Notes: generated by a model from the sequence alone, not told the origin. Numbered from the stretch's first letter, positions 25,775 to 35,134 are shown. The stretch: DNA of 54,744 nt from Flavobacteriaceae bacterium (GCA_016764435.1 JAESRX010000015.1:1-54744); one strand, 5' to 3'. Numbers and translations are program-made.

Positions 25775-27361
25775 ATGACTAAATATATACATTATTTTTT
25801 ATTGATTTTTACCTTGGGACTCTCTGCACAGCAGGTGAGTATTCAGGCGGATACTACACAGCTCCGTATCGGGGAACAAGTGATCTATAAAATCAACGTG
25901 AATGCTATAGAGAATGTAGTGTTTCCTGTATTTGTGCCAGACAACTTGCATAAAATAGAATTGATAGAAGCCTTGGCGGTGGACACTTTGAAAAATAGAT
26001 TGGAAAAAAAATACATTTTAACCAGTTTTGATAGTGGTAGTTATGTGATTCCTAGCCAAGAAATACGAATAAACAATACGCCTTTTTTTACCGACAGTCT
26101 TCGGATATATGTTTCAACGGTGCCTTTAGACACCATAAATCAACCGATGTTTGCGATTAAGGCAATCCGTGGGGAAGAATTTTCCGCACAAGATTATTTG
26201 TTGGATTTCTTTGATTCCTGGTTGAATCTACTTCTTTTTATCGCCGTATTAGTCCTGTTAATTATAGTAGTATTTGTATTGATTTATAAATTGAGAGGTA
26301 AAAAGTTAATGCGTATTAAAGTAGAAATCCCCGCCATACAAGTTGCGATGCAACGCTTGAAAGAATTGGACGCAAAGGATTTATTGAAACAGCATAAAAT
26401 TAAAAGATATTATAGTGAACTAACGGACATTGTACGGACCTATTTAGAAAAGGACGTTCATATTCCAGCCTTGGAATTAACTACGGATGAATTAGTGGAG
26501 ACCATCACGGATTTTAATGAAAGTAGTGATTTGGGGATTTCTAAAGAAACGATTCAACAATTGAAAGGTGTATTGCAAACGGCTGATTTGGTTAAATTTG
26601 CGAAGAGTGCTCCTGAAATGGGCTTTATTCATGCCGATAGGAAAGTGATAGAAACCGTATTGGTCGACACGAAAAAAGCGGTAGAAAAGACGGAGGTAGT
26701 TTCTGAAAATCAACAGTTAATTGCTGCACAAGAAGTAGCTGAAAAACGCTCTAATTTCGCCTTAATAAGTTTGATTATCGTAGGTGGTTTACTAGTGGTA
26801 GGACTCTTTATTGGAGGGTATGCCGGCTATCAGTACCTGCAGAATGACGGACATGTAAAAACGACTACAGAACTGAATACGAAGCAGTGGCATACGTCTA
26901 CTTATGGGTATCCAACAGTGACCATTTCTACCCCAGAAATGCTACGAGCAACCACCATCCAGGTGCCGGAACAAATGGAACATATTATAAGGGACATGAC
27001 AGTGTATGTCCATGGGGATTTGAAGGCTAATTTTTATGTGGCAGTCCAGTCTACGAGTTTTATAAAACCGGTGAATGATTTTAATTTAGACAATAGTGTT
27101 GCGATGGCTTTTGCGCAACTACGTGGGGCTACGGGCTATGAGTTTTATGAGGTGAGCCAAGAGGCGATTCAGAATAATGGAGTTGCAGGAAGAAAAGCAA
27201 TTGGGTATTATAAAATTAATTCAATGGAGCATAAAGTGACCTTGGTCATTTACAGAACGCCTAAAGGATTACGTCAGGTAATTATAAGTCAGTTAAAAGG
27301 CGATGAAAACGCCAATGCTATCACACAGAGAATAGTAACATCTATAAAAATAAATCCATAA
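25775..27361 (+). CDS. BatD-like two-TM protein with an extra C-terminal domain
   Basis: 528 residues of uncertain family. A signal peptide (to about 18) leads to a beta-rich Ig-like region (20-120) like part of BatD, TM1 (about 149-173), a cytoplasmic helical segment (180-320) resembling the C-terminus of BatD (KRYYSELTDIVRTYLE), TM2 (about 327-351) and a periplasmic C-terminal domain (360-528). The last domain resembles no Bat component that I know; a PsbP-like fold is possible. Its position between DUF58 and BatA is usually taken by a shorter BatD-like protein. I would call it hypothetical but part of the Bat complex. Confidence 0.65.
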   Translation: MTKYIHYFLLIFTLGLSAQQVSIQADTTQLRIGEQVIYKINVNAIENVVFPVFVPDNLHKIELIEALAVDTLKNRLEKKYILTSFDSGSYVIPSQEIRINNTPFFTDSLRIYVSTVPLDTINQPMFAIKAIRGEEFSAQDYLLDFFDSWLNLLLFIAVLVLLIIVVFVLIYKLRGKKLMRIKVEIPAIQVAMQRLKELDAKDLLKQHKIKRYYSELTDIVRTYLEKDVHIPALELTTDELVETITDFNESSDLGISKETIQQLKGVLQTADLVKFAKSAPEMGFIHADRKVIETVLVDTKKAVEKTEVVSENQQLIAAQEVAEKRSNFALISLIIVGGLLVVGLFIGGYAGYQYLQNDGHVKTTTELNTKQWHTSTYGYPTVTISTPEMLRATTIQVPEQMEHIIRDMTVYVHGDLKANFYVAVQSTSFIKPVNDFNLDNSVAMAFAQLRGATGYEFYEVSQEAIQNNGVAGRKAIGYYKINSMEHKVTLVIYRTPKGLRQVIISQLKGDENANAITQRIVTSIKINP

Positions 27362-27364
27362 GTA

Positions 27365-28369
27365 ATGTTCGAGAATTTTGAATTTTTAAATCCGCAATTT
27401 TTATGGTTGTTAGTAGGGATTCCGTTGATGGCTCTATGGCAATATATCACTCGAAAGGGAGATACAGCTACCTTAACCATCCCTCATACAAGTGGGTTTC
27501 GGGTGCAACCGTCTATATGGGCACGCTTAAAACCTATATTATACGTATTGAGATTGGCGGCAATTTCCTTATTAATTGTGGCATTGGCAAGGCCTAGGAA
27601 TATAGCCGTAAGCACTAAAACTAAAACCAATAAAGGGATTGATATTGTCATGGCAATAGATGTGTCAGCAAGTATGTTAGCCCGTGATTTAAAGCCGAAC
27701 AGGTTAGAAGCATTGAAGAAAGTGGCGACTAATTTTGTAAACCAACGTCCTAATGACCGCATCGGAATAGTGGTGTACGCTGGAGAAAGTTTTACTCAAA
27801 CTCCGATTACCAGTGATAAGCGCATTGTGCGTAGCACCATTTCAAAAATTAAATGGGGGCAACTGGAAGGAGGAACTGCCATAGGAATGGGTTTAGGTTC
27901 AGCCGTAAATAGATTGAAAGGAAGTAAAGCGAAGAGTAAAGTGATTATTTTACTGACTGATGGAGTGAATAATACAGGATTTGTAGACCCTAAAACGGCT
28001 ACGGAATTAGCCATTGGCTTAGGGATTAAAGTCTATACGATAGGTTTAGGAACCAATGGAAATGCCCCTTTTCCTTATGCAAAAGATCCGCAAACAGGGA
28101 AGTTGTTGTTTAGAAATGCTCCCGTGGAAATAGATGAAGAATTACTTAAATACATCGCCAAAGAGACTGGTGGGAGGTATTTTAGAGCCAATAATAATAG
28201 TAAGTTGCAGCAGATTTATGACGAGATAAATAAGTTGGAAAAAACAGAGATAGAAGAGTTTAAATATTACAATTATACCGAACAATACCGTGTGCTAGTA
28301 CTCCTAGCTTTAGGACTTATCCTACTGGAGTTGTCATTGCGTTTTACTGTGTATCGTAGTTTTATTTAA
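27365..28369 (+). CDS. batA: BatA, VWA-domain membrane protein
   Basis: 334 residues. N-terminal membrane segments (around 11-25 and 57-77), a VWA domain with intact MIDAS DVSASM, then TDGVNNTG with the distal metal residues, and a C-terminal membrane helix (around 305-325). FENFEFLNPQFLWLL is the usual BatA N-terminus. The VWA domain faces the periplasm in family models and would bind protein partners by metal. It begins 3 bp after the previous gene and precedes batB, its paralogue. Confidence 0.92.
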   Translation: MFENFEFLNPQFLWLLVGIPLMALWQYITRKGDTATLTIPHTSGFRVQPSIWARLKPILYVLRLAAISLLIVALARPRNIAVSTKTKTNKGIDIVMAIDVSASMLARDLKPNRLEALKKVATNFVNQRPNDRIGIVVYAGESFTQTPITSDKRIVRSTISKIKWGQLEGGTAIGMGLGSAVNRLKGSKAKSKVIILLTDGVNNTGFVDPKTATELAIGLGIKVYTIGLGTNGNAPFPYAKDPQTGKLLFRNAPVEIDEELLKYIAKETGGRYFRANNNSKLQQIYDEINKLEKTEIEEFKYYNYTEQYRVLVLLALGLILLELSLRFTVYRSFI

Positions 28370-28389
28370 TATAATTTTAAGCAGATAGT

Positions 28390-29427
28390 ATGTACCAAAT
28401 AGAAGAGACATCATATTTTATATACCTTTTTATAGTGCCCTTAGTTTTTGTGGCCTATATGCTAGTGTATTGGTGGAAAAAAGCGACCCAGAAAAAGTTT
28501 GCAGAGGAGCATTTGTTAGTGAGATTAAGCCCTGGGAAATCCACGTTTAAATCTTTGTTAAAGATCCTTGCTGTCTGTTTTGCGTTGATCTTATTGATTA
28601 TTTCATTGGCCAATCCAAAAATGGGTACCAAATTGGAAACTATAAAGCGTGAAGGGGTAGACATTGTATTTGCATTGGATGTTTCCAAGAGTATGTTAGC
28701 GGAAGACATTGCGCCGAGCAGGTTAGAAAAAGCCAAGCAGATTTTAAATAAAGTAATTGATAAATTAGGGAGTGACCGTGTAGGGATTATTATCTATGCT
28801 GGAAATGCGTATCCATTATTACCGATTACTACCGATCATGCGGCCGCAAAGATGTTTTTGAAAAATGCCAATCCAGATATGGTGTCTAGTCAAGGAACAG
28901 CGATTAGTGAAGCCATAGATTTGGGGATTAGCTATTTTGACAATGACGAGCAGACAAACCGATTCTTATTTGTAATTTCAGATGGTGAAGATCATCAAGA
29001 AAACTCAGTGAGTGTTACTTCAAAAGCGGTAAAAGAAGGGATTAAAACATATACTATTGGTGTCGGACTTGAAAAGGGAGGACCCATTCCTTTAAAGAGA
29101 AATGGCGTGTTAGTGGGCTATAAAAAAGACAGTAAAGGAGAAACCGTAATCACAAAATTACAGGCCGATTTATTAAAAGATATAGCCAGTGAAGGAAATG
29201 GTATATATATAGATGGGAATAAAACTAGTGAGACGGTAGACATTATTTCAGAGATCTTAATTCATGCAGAAAAGAACGAATTTGAAAGCAAGCAGTTTTC
29301 GGATTATAAGGACCAGTTCCAATGGTTTATTGGTTTTGGTTTGTTATTCTTATGTGTAGACGTGTTCTTATTGGATAAAAAAACAGGTTGGATTCAGCGT
29401 CTGAACCTCTTCAATCAAAAAAAATAA
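28390..29427 (+). CDS. batB: BatB, VWA-domain membrane protein
   Basis: 345 residues, paralogous to BatA. MIDAS motif DVSKSM in FALDVSKSMLAEDIAPSRLEKAK, second metal block SDGEDHQEN, N-terminal TM segments and a C-terminal TM (around 310-328). It starts 20 bp after batA and is followed after one base by batC. It was first described as part of the Bacteroides aerotolerance operon, though in other phyla its role in oxygen stress is disputed. Confidence 0.92.
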   Translation: MYQIEETSYFIYLFIVPLVFVAYMLVYWWKKATQKKFAEEHLLVRLSPGKSTFKSLLKILAVCFALILLIISLANPKMGTKLETIKREGVDIVFALDVSKSMLAEDIAPSRLEKAKQILNKVIDKLGSDRVGIIIYAGNAYPLLPITTDHAAAKMFLKNANPDMVSSQGTAISEAIDLGISYFDNDEQTNRFLFVISDGEDHQENSVSVTSKAVKEGIKTYTIGVGLEKGGPIPLKRNGVLVGYKKDSKGETVITKLQADLLKDIASEGNGIYIDGNKTSETVDIISEILIHAEKNEFESKQFSDYKDQFQWFIGFGLLFLCVDVFLLDKKTGWIQRLNLFNQKK

Positions 29428-29428
29428 T

Positions 29429-30238
29429 ATGAAATATTTATTCATCATACTGTGTATTCCTTGTAGCCTTTTTGCACAAGAGAAAAACGGAACTCAAAAG
29501 CTGGAGCGTGAAGCTCGTGCCTATATTAGGGAGGGAAATAAATTGTACAATGCGGCCAGTTATGTAGCGGCGGAGGTCGCTTTTAAGAAAGCATTAGAAA
29601 AAGTACCTGAAAGTAAAAAAGCAGCCTATAACTTGGGGAATTCTGTGTATCAGCAAAACCGAAATAAAGAGGCAAAGGAGCAGTTTTTGGAATTGGAAAA
29701 AACATTAAAAACCAAGGAGGAGAAAGCGACAGTCTTTCATAATATAGGAAATACCTTGATGAACGAAAAACAATATGGTCCTGCCGTGGAAGCCTATAAA
29801 AAAGCATTGCGTAATAATCCTAAAGACGATGAAACCCGTTATAATCTAGCCTTAGCTCAGGAGAAACAAAAAGAGCAAGAGAAAAAGGACGATAAGAAAG
29901 ACGATAAGAAAGACGATAAGAAAAAGGACGATAAGAAAAAGGACGATAAGGATAAGGATAAAAATAAGGATAAGAAAAAAGATAAAGACGGCGATAAGGA
30001 CGATAAAAAGGACGAGGACAAGAAAAAAGAAGATAAGGGAGATGACCAAAAAAAGGATCCTTCTAAGGATAAGGACAAAGAGAAGGAGCAACAACCAGAA
30101 AAACGTCCTAGTCAACTCTCACCAGAACAAATAAAGCAATTGCTTGAAGCTATGAATAATGAGGAGAATAAAACTCAGAAAAAACTAAATGCTAAAAAAG
30201 CGAGAGGAAGAAAAGTGAAACAACAAAAAGATTGGTAA
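29429..30238 (+). CDS. batC: BatC, TPR protein with Lys/Asp-rich low-complexity tail
   Basis: 269 residues. A signal peptide (ends FAQEK) is followed by TPR repeats (about 35-145). Residues 147-228 are almost only Lys, Asp and Glu in KDDKK-type units coded by 12-15-bp repeats (GACGATAAGAAA type), then a Q/P-rich stretch and a basic C-terminus (KKARGRKVKQQKDW). BatC proteins scaffold the Bat complex in the periplasm. The low-complexity tail is likely disordered and its length may vary by in-frame slippage. Confidence 0.9.
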   Translation: MKYLFIILCIPCSLFAQEKNGTQKLEREARAYIREGNKLYNAASYVAAEVAFKKALEKVPESKKAAYNLGNSVYQQNRNKEAKEQFLELEKTLKTKEEKATVFHNIGNTLMNEKQYGPAVEAYKKALRNNPKDDETRYNLALAQEKQKEQEKKDDKKDDKKDDKKKDDKKKDDKDKDKNKDKKKDKDGDKDDKKDEDKKKEDKGDDQKKDPSKDKDKEKEQQPEKRPSQLSPEQIKQLLEAMNNEENKTQKKLNAKKARGRKVKQQKDW

Positions 30239-30254
30239 ATTAGCCTTTTTTAAA

Positions 30255-32027
30255 ATGAAGATGAAACACGGTTATATATTAGGGATTTTACTGCTATCTG
30301 TGCAGTTGTTATTTGCTCAAATTGAGTTTAGAACGGCTGTGAGCAAAAGTAAATTAGGCTTGAATCAACGATTGAAAATAGAATTTTCAGTCAATAAACA
30401 GGGTTCGGATAATTTTGCGCCTCCTAATTTTACCAATTTTAAGATTGTAGGTGGACCGAGTCAGTCTGTAAATCAATCTTGGATCAACGGGAAAGTGACC
30501 TATGCCTTGTCGTATGTGTATATTCTTCAACCAAAAAACGTAGGTACTTTTACCATTCCTGCGGCTACCGTAGAATATAAAGGGGAAGTCATCGCATCGA
30601 ACACCGTAGAGATACTTGTAACCAATAGTGTAAAGTTAGCTGAAGACCCGAATGACCCCTTGTATTTAGCACAAGAAGGAATTCATTTAGTAACTGAAAT
30701 TTCCAATACAAAACCTTTTGTAGGAGAAGGAATTTACGTGGTGTATAAGCTGTTTGTAAGTGAAGATATCAGTGTGAACGATTGGAGAACGACAGAGAAT
30801 CCTCAGTACAATGGCTTCTGGAATCAAGATATTAATATTGGTGCTATTAAGGCAAGGAAAGGGACCTATAATGGGGATAATTCCTATCGTTATATTGTGT
30901 TAAAACGCGCTATTTTAATTCCTCAGAAATCGGGAGAATTAAGTATAGACCCTATAAAAGTGGACTTTATTGTGGGGATTCCTACAGGGAGGGGTGACTT
31001 TTTTGGGAATCCTATCACACGAAATATTAACTATGCAACAGCGTCTCCAAAAAGGACTATCCATGTTCAAAATTTACCAATAGAAGGAAAACCGCTCGAT
31101 TTTACAGGGGCAGTAGGTGATTTTAGTTTTGAAGTAACGGCAAATAGAAATGTATTAAAAGCCAATGAAACGGCATCAATAAAAGTAGAAGTCAAAGGGA
31201 CAGGGAATTTGAAATTATTTGAAATACCTAAAATTATTGCGCCTTCTGAATTGGAAATCTACACACCAGAACATAAAGAAAACGTAACGACTGCCTTGGG
31301 CGGATTGCGAGGAAGAATTTCCGATACATATACCGTAGTTCCTGAATACAAAGGGAAATATAAAATACCCGCGGTTAGTTTTTCTTATTTCAATGTAAAA
31401 GAGAAGAAATATGCGACGCTAAAATCCACTCCTATTTTTATAGAGGTTACAGAAGGCAAACCACTGCCTAGTTCTGTAGATACGTCGGTTCTCGCTTCGA
31501 ATAAAATGCAGGTAGCATTGAATGGAAACGATTTTAAATACATTGCAACAAGCAGCGTTTTTGAGCCTGTAGCGTCTAAAGATTTCTTTAAATCTACGTT
31601 GTTTTACCTCTTGTTGTTTTTACCTTTCCTTGCCATTCCTATAGGGATATTCCTAGGGAAGAAACGTGCAGATCGTGTAGCGGATGTGTTTGGAAATAAA
31701 ATCAGAAAGGCAGATAGGTTGGCCCGTAAATATTTATCCAAAGCTAAAAAAGAGCTTGGAAATAAGGAGGCATTCTACATTGCCCTAGAAAAAGCCTTGC
31801 ATAATTTCTTGAAAGCGAAGTTACAGATAGAAACAAGTGAGATTAGTAAGGATAGAATTACCGAAATATTACAGGAAAAGCAGGTAGAAGAAGAAGTGGT
31901 GAAAGAGTTTATAGCCGTGTTAAATGATTGTGATTTTGCAAGATATTCTCCAGCGACAGAAGTGGAAATGCAACACGAATTTGACCGTGCAAAACAAATA
32001 TTGGTTAAACTAGACAAAAAAATATAA
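30255..32027 (+). CDS. batD: BatD (oxygen tolerance family)
   Basis: 590 residues. Signal peptide (GYILGILLLSVQLLFAQ), a series of beta-sandwich domains (25-400) with the BatD hallmark KLGLNQRLKIEFSVN near the start, a TM segment (about 440-460, FYLLLFLPFLAIPIGIF) and a cytoplasmic helical tail with the KALHNFLKAKL block. It shares its tail pattern with the upstream gene at 25775-27361. A second Met at 30261 is also possible. It lies 17 bp after batC. Confidence 0.9.
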   Translation: MKMKHGYILGILLLSVQLLFAQIEFRTAVSKSKLGLNQRLKIEFSVNKQGSDNFAPPNFTNFKIVGGPSQSVNQSWINGKVTYALSYVYILQPKNVGTFTIPAATVEYKGEVIASNTVEILVTNSVKLAEDPNDPLYLAQEGIHLVTEISNTKPFVGEGIYVVYKLFVSEDISVNDWRTTENPQYNGFWNQDINIGAIKARKGTYNGDNSYRYIVLKRAILIPQKSGELSIDPIKVDFIVGIPTGRGDFFGNPITRNINYATASPKRTIHVQNLPIEGKPLDFTGAVGDFSFEVTANRNVLKANETASIKVEVKGTGNLKLFEIPKIIAPSELEIYTPEHKENVTTALGGLRGRISDTYTVVPEYKGKYKIPAVSFSYFNVKEKKYATLKSTPIFIEVTEGKPLPSSVDTSVLASNKMQVALNGNDFKYIATSSVFEPVASKDFFKSTLFYLLLFLPFLAIPIGIFLGKKRADRVADVFGNKIRKADRLARKYLSKAKKELGNKEAFYIALEKALHNFLKAKLQIETSEISKDRITEILQEKQVEEEVVKEFIAVLNDCDFARYSPATEVEMQHEFDRAKQILVKLDKKI

Positions 32028-32083
32028 ATACGATTAGGGGCCGTTGCCTCTGGTCTATTCATATATTTATTGAATATAGAAGG

Positions 32084-32839
32084 ATGAAAAAAATTATTTT
32101 CTTACTGTTTTTCTCTTGGGCGATGGGTTTCGCGCAACAAACAGATGCGTTGTTTTTAGAAGCGAATAACCTGTATAAAGAAGGAGCGTATTCAGAAGCT
32201 ATTGATGTATATAAATCCATAGAGACAAAAGGAATGGTCTCTGACGATTTGTATTTTAACTTAGGAAATGCCTATTATAAAATGAATAAAATAGCCCCGG
32301 CTATTTACAATTTTGAAAAAGCATTAGTAATCAACCCGATGCATTCGGATGCTCAAAATAATTTGACCTTTGCAAACCGCATGACGATCGATGCGATAAA
32401 AGTATTGCCGACTACCTTTTTACAAAGTTTTAACCAAGCGGTTATTATGAAGTTTTCCTATAATACATGGGCATACATAGCAGTTTTAATGGCCTTTTTA
32501 GCGGCTGTTTGGTTTTTGTGGTATCACTTTGCCATCTCCAGTAGAAGAAAGCTCTTACTGTTTAATTTAACCATTATGTCGGTGATTCTATTAACGATTA
32601 GTGTGTTTTTTGCCTTTCATAATTATGGGGTGATAAAAAATAATAGAATAGCGATTGTATTTGCCTTAAAAACAGCCGTGAAAAATGCACCTGCTTTTAG
32701 TGGGGAAGAGTTATTTGACCTACATGAAGGTACTAAATTAATAGTTCTAGACGCCGTAGATGATTGGAAGAAAATAAAATTGTCCGATGGTAAAACAGGC
32801 TGGATTAGAGCGTCTGATATTCGGGAGTTGAGTCATTAG
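32084..32839 (+). CDS. batE: BatE, TPR plus SH3 membrane protein
   Basis: 251 residues. Signal peptide (ends MGFAQQ), TPR repeats (about 25-95), two TM helices (around 122-140 and 158-178), and a C-terminal SH3-like domain (around 190-251, LHEGTKLIVLDAVDDWKKIKL to GWIRASDIREL). It is the last gene of the Bat operon, 56 bp after batD. No clear terminator is visible before the repeat-bearing spacer that follows. Confidence 0.9.
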   Translation: MKKIIFLLFFSWAMGFAQQTDALFLEANNLYKEGAYSEAIDVYKSIETKGMVSDDLYFNLGNAYYKMNKIAPAIYNFEKALVINPMHSDAQNNLTFANRMTIDAIKVLPTTFLQSFNQAVIMKFSYNTWAYIAVLMAFLAAVWFLWYHFAISSRRKLLLFNLTIMSVILLTISVFFAFHNYGVIKNNRIAIVFALKTAVKNAPAFSGEELFDLHEGTKLIVLDAVDDWKKIKLSDGKTGWIRASDIRELSH

Positions 32840-32885
32840 TTGAGGCTTGTTTTTAAGATGATTTAGATACCGTTTAGTGTTCAGG

Positions 32886-32915
32886 TCCTGTCATTGCTAC
32901 GAAGGTGGTAATCCA
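32886..32915. repeat. REP-like hairpin repeat, copy A
   Basis: A 30-bp core (starts TCCTGTCATTGC) is 26/30 identical to 33006-33035, and similarity extends weakly another 40 bp downstream. The stem TGCTAC/GTGGTA closes a GAAG loop. It lies in the 333-bp spacer between batE and the ABC-F gene, which holds no gene. Confidence 0.75.
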
Positions 32916-33005
32916 GCCTAAAGAGCTTTCCTCTTAAACAGTGGCTTCCTTATGAGTTTCTTATTTGTGCTACATTTATCATAGTTGCATTCTATTACAC
33001 GTGTA

Positions 33006-33035
33006 TCCTGTCATTGCCGCGAAGGCGGTACTCCA
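33006..33035. repeat. REP-like hairpin repeat, copy B
   Basis: Second copy, exactly 120 bp downstream of copy A. Its stem is TGCCGC/GCGGTA around the same GAAG loop. The differences from copy A fall mainly in paired stem bases and keep the pairing. Confidence 0.75.
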
Positions 33036-33110
33036 ATATGAAAAATTTCCAATGAAACATTCGCATCCTTTATACTTGAATCAGTAAGGGAGGAGTCTGA
33101 ATAGTAGCAC

Positions 33111-33146
33111 AAAAAAAAGTTGTTCTCGTAAAATACGAGAACAACT
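33111..33146 (-). terminator. Terminator of the ABC-F gene
   Basis: A perfect 13-bp stem AGTTGTTCTCGTA (33118-33130)/TACGAGAACAACT (33134-33146) with an AAA loop is preceded by an A run, so it is a T-tailed terminator on the minus strand. Confidence 0.93.
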
Positions 33147-33172
33147 AAATATTCTATATGGTATTGTAAAAA

Positions 33173-35047
33173 CTACTCTCCTTCTAACTTGGCCGATAAT
33201 TCGAACCAGCGTTCTTCTTTGTCATCAATTTGTTTGATGATTTCTTGTAGTTTTTGAGATAATTCGTTCACCGCATCTCCTGCTACGTTTCCTGAGGAAA
33301 ATTCAGCTTCAATACTGTCTTTTTCCTTGTTTAATTTCGTGATATCACTTTCTATATTGGCAAATTCTGTTTTTTCTTTATAGCTTAAACTTCCTTTTTG
33401 AACAGGTGCTGAAAGTACAGAAGTTTGGAGTTTCTTTTTTCCAGGTTCTTCTAGTTGTTTTACGTCCTTAGAGTCTTCGTATGCTCTGTAATCGGAGTAA
33501 TTCCCAGGGAAATCTTCTACCACAGCATCTCCTCTAAATACAAACAAGTGATCTACAATTTTATCCATAAAATACCTATCGTGGGATACCACTAATAAAC
33601 AGCCAGGGAAATCTAGTAAGAAGTTTTCTAGTACGTTTAAGGTAACAATGTCCAAATCGTTTGTTGGTTCATCCAAAATTAAGAAGTTTGGATTCTGTAT
33701 TAAGACGGTACATAAGTATAAACGCTTGCGTTCCCCTCCACTTAATTTTTCTACAAAATCGTATTGTCTTTTACGCGTGAATAAGAAGCGTTCTAATAAT
33801 TGGGCGGCGGATATTTTACGTCCTTTAGTCAATGGGATGTACTCTCCAAATTCTCTAATAACCTCAATTACTTTTTGTCCAGGTTTCGCTTTCATTCCAT
33901 CCTGGGTGTAGTATCCTATTTTAATGGTTTCTCCAATAACTACTTCTCCTGAATCCAATGCTAGATCTCCAGTAAGTAGGTTTAAGAAAGAAGATTTACC
34001 CGTACCATTTTTCCCGATAATTCCAATGCGTTCTCCTCGTTGGAAAACATATTCGAATTTGTCTAAAATAGCTAAATCACCAAAGGACTTAGAAATTTTC
34101 TCCAATTCCATAATCTTACTTCCCATACGGTGCATTTCTATTTCTAGTTGCACTTTATGTTCATCTCTACGTTGGTGAGCGGCTTCTTTTATTTTATAAA
34201 AATCATCAATTCTAGATTTAGATTTGGTGGTACGTGCTTTGGGTTGTCTACGCATCCAATTTAATTCCGTCTTAAATAGATTTTTTGCTTTGTTTACGGA
34301 ACTTTGTTCAGCAGCCAATCGCTCGTCTTTTTTTTCTAGATAATACGAGTAATTCCCCTTGTAAGTGTATAATTTTCCATTGTCCAGTTCTATAATTTCC
34401 GTACAGACGCGCTCTAAGAAGTACCGGTCATGCGTTACCATAAAGATGGTGATCTTTTCCTTTCTGAAATACTCCTCTAACCATTCAATCATCTCTAAAT
34501 CCAAGTGATTGGTAGGCTCATCTAAAATAAGAATATCTGGTTTGTGAATTAATAAAACAGCCAATGCCAAACGCTTTCGTTGTCCTCCAGATAATTCTCC
34601 TACTTTTTTAGTGAAGTCTTCTAGTTTTAATTTAAAGAGTATTTGTTTGTACTGTGTTTCAAAATCCCATGCATTATGATGATCCATTAAGTCAAATGCC
34701 TTTTGATAAGCATCTGCATTTTCTGGGTTTTCTAATGCTTTTTCGTATTGTGCAATTATCTTTAAAACCTCGTTGTCTGAGTTGAAAATAGACTCCTCTA
34801 TGGTGTCTTCTTCATTCAAATCATCCACCTGAGACAGGTAAGCCATGTTAATTCCTTTTCGAAGGACTATTCTACCACTATCAGAAGTTTCTTTTCCAGT
34901 GATAATATTTAGCATGGAGGTTTTTCCGGCGCCATTTTTAGCAATAAATGCAATCTTTTGGTCTTTGTTAATCCCAAAGGTGATATCACTAAATAATTTT
35001 AGTTCGCCGTATGCTTTGGATATGTTTTCTACTGAAAGGTAATTCAC
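33173..35047 (-). CDS. ABC-F family ATPase (Uup-like)
   Basis: 624 residues with two ABC cassettes: Walker A AKNGAGKTS (about 36-44) and GKNGTGKSS, signatures LSGGQRKRLALA and LSGGERKRLYL, Walker B ILDEPTNHLD and ILDEPTNDLD. The linker carries the ABC-F RxQPKARTTKSKSR-type sequence and the C-terminus is a coiled coil (about 560-624), as in Uup. ABC-F proteins act on ribosomes or DNA intermediates and have no membrane domains. It is a single-gene unit ending at a strong terminator. Confidence 0.93.
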   Translation of the reverse strand: MNYLSVENISKAYGELKLFSDITFGINKDQKIAFIAKNGAGKTSMLNIITGKETSDSGRIVLRKGINMAYLSQVDDLNEEDTIEESIFNSDNEVLKIIAQYEKALENPENADAYQKAFDLMDHHNAWDFETQYKQILFKLKLEDFTKKVGELSGGQRKRLALAVLLIHKPDILILDEPTNHLDLEMIEWLEEYFRKEKITIFMVTHDRYFLERVCTEIIELDNGKLYTYKGNYSYYLEKKDERLAAEQSSVNKAKNLFKTELNWMRRQPKARTTKSKSRIDDFYKIKEAAHQRRDEHKVQLEIEMHRMGSKIMELEKISKSFGDLAILDKFEYVFQRGERIGIIGKNGTGKSSFLNLLTGDLALDSGEVVIGETIKIGYYTQDGMKAKPGQKVIEVIREFGEYIPLTKGRKISAAQLLERFLFTRKRQYDFVEKLSGGERKRLYLCTVLIQNPNFLILDEPTNDLDIVTLNVLENFLLDFPGCLLVVSHDRYFMDKIVDHLFVFRGDAVVEDFPGNYSDYRAYEDSKDVKQLEEPGKKKLQTSVLSAPVQKGSLSYKEKTEFANIESDITKLNKEKDSIEAEFSSGNVAGDAVNELSQKLQEIIKQIDDKEERWFELSAKLEGE

Positions 35048-35126
35048 AATTCGTGTTTTTTAATCGGTTGGCAATGTGCCAAAGGTTTTTTTCATAGTTG
35101 TAAAATGATACCGCTATGATTTGCTG

Positions 35127-35134
35127 CAAAAATA
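35127..35134 (-). promoter_or_regulatory. -7 promoter box of the ABC-F gene
   Basis: CAAAAATA is TATTTTTG on the minus strand (TAnnTTTG), about 80 bp before the ATG at 35047. No consensus -33 box is seen. Confidence 0.45.

Noticed and set aside
29852..30115. Long Leu/Ile/Val/Phe-rich minus-strand frames opposite BatC
   Set aside because: They are the antisense of the Lys/Asp codon repeats (AAG/GAT give CTT/ATC), not transmembrane proteins.
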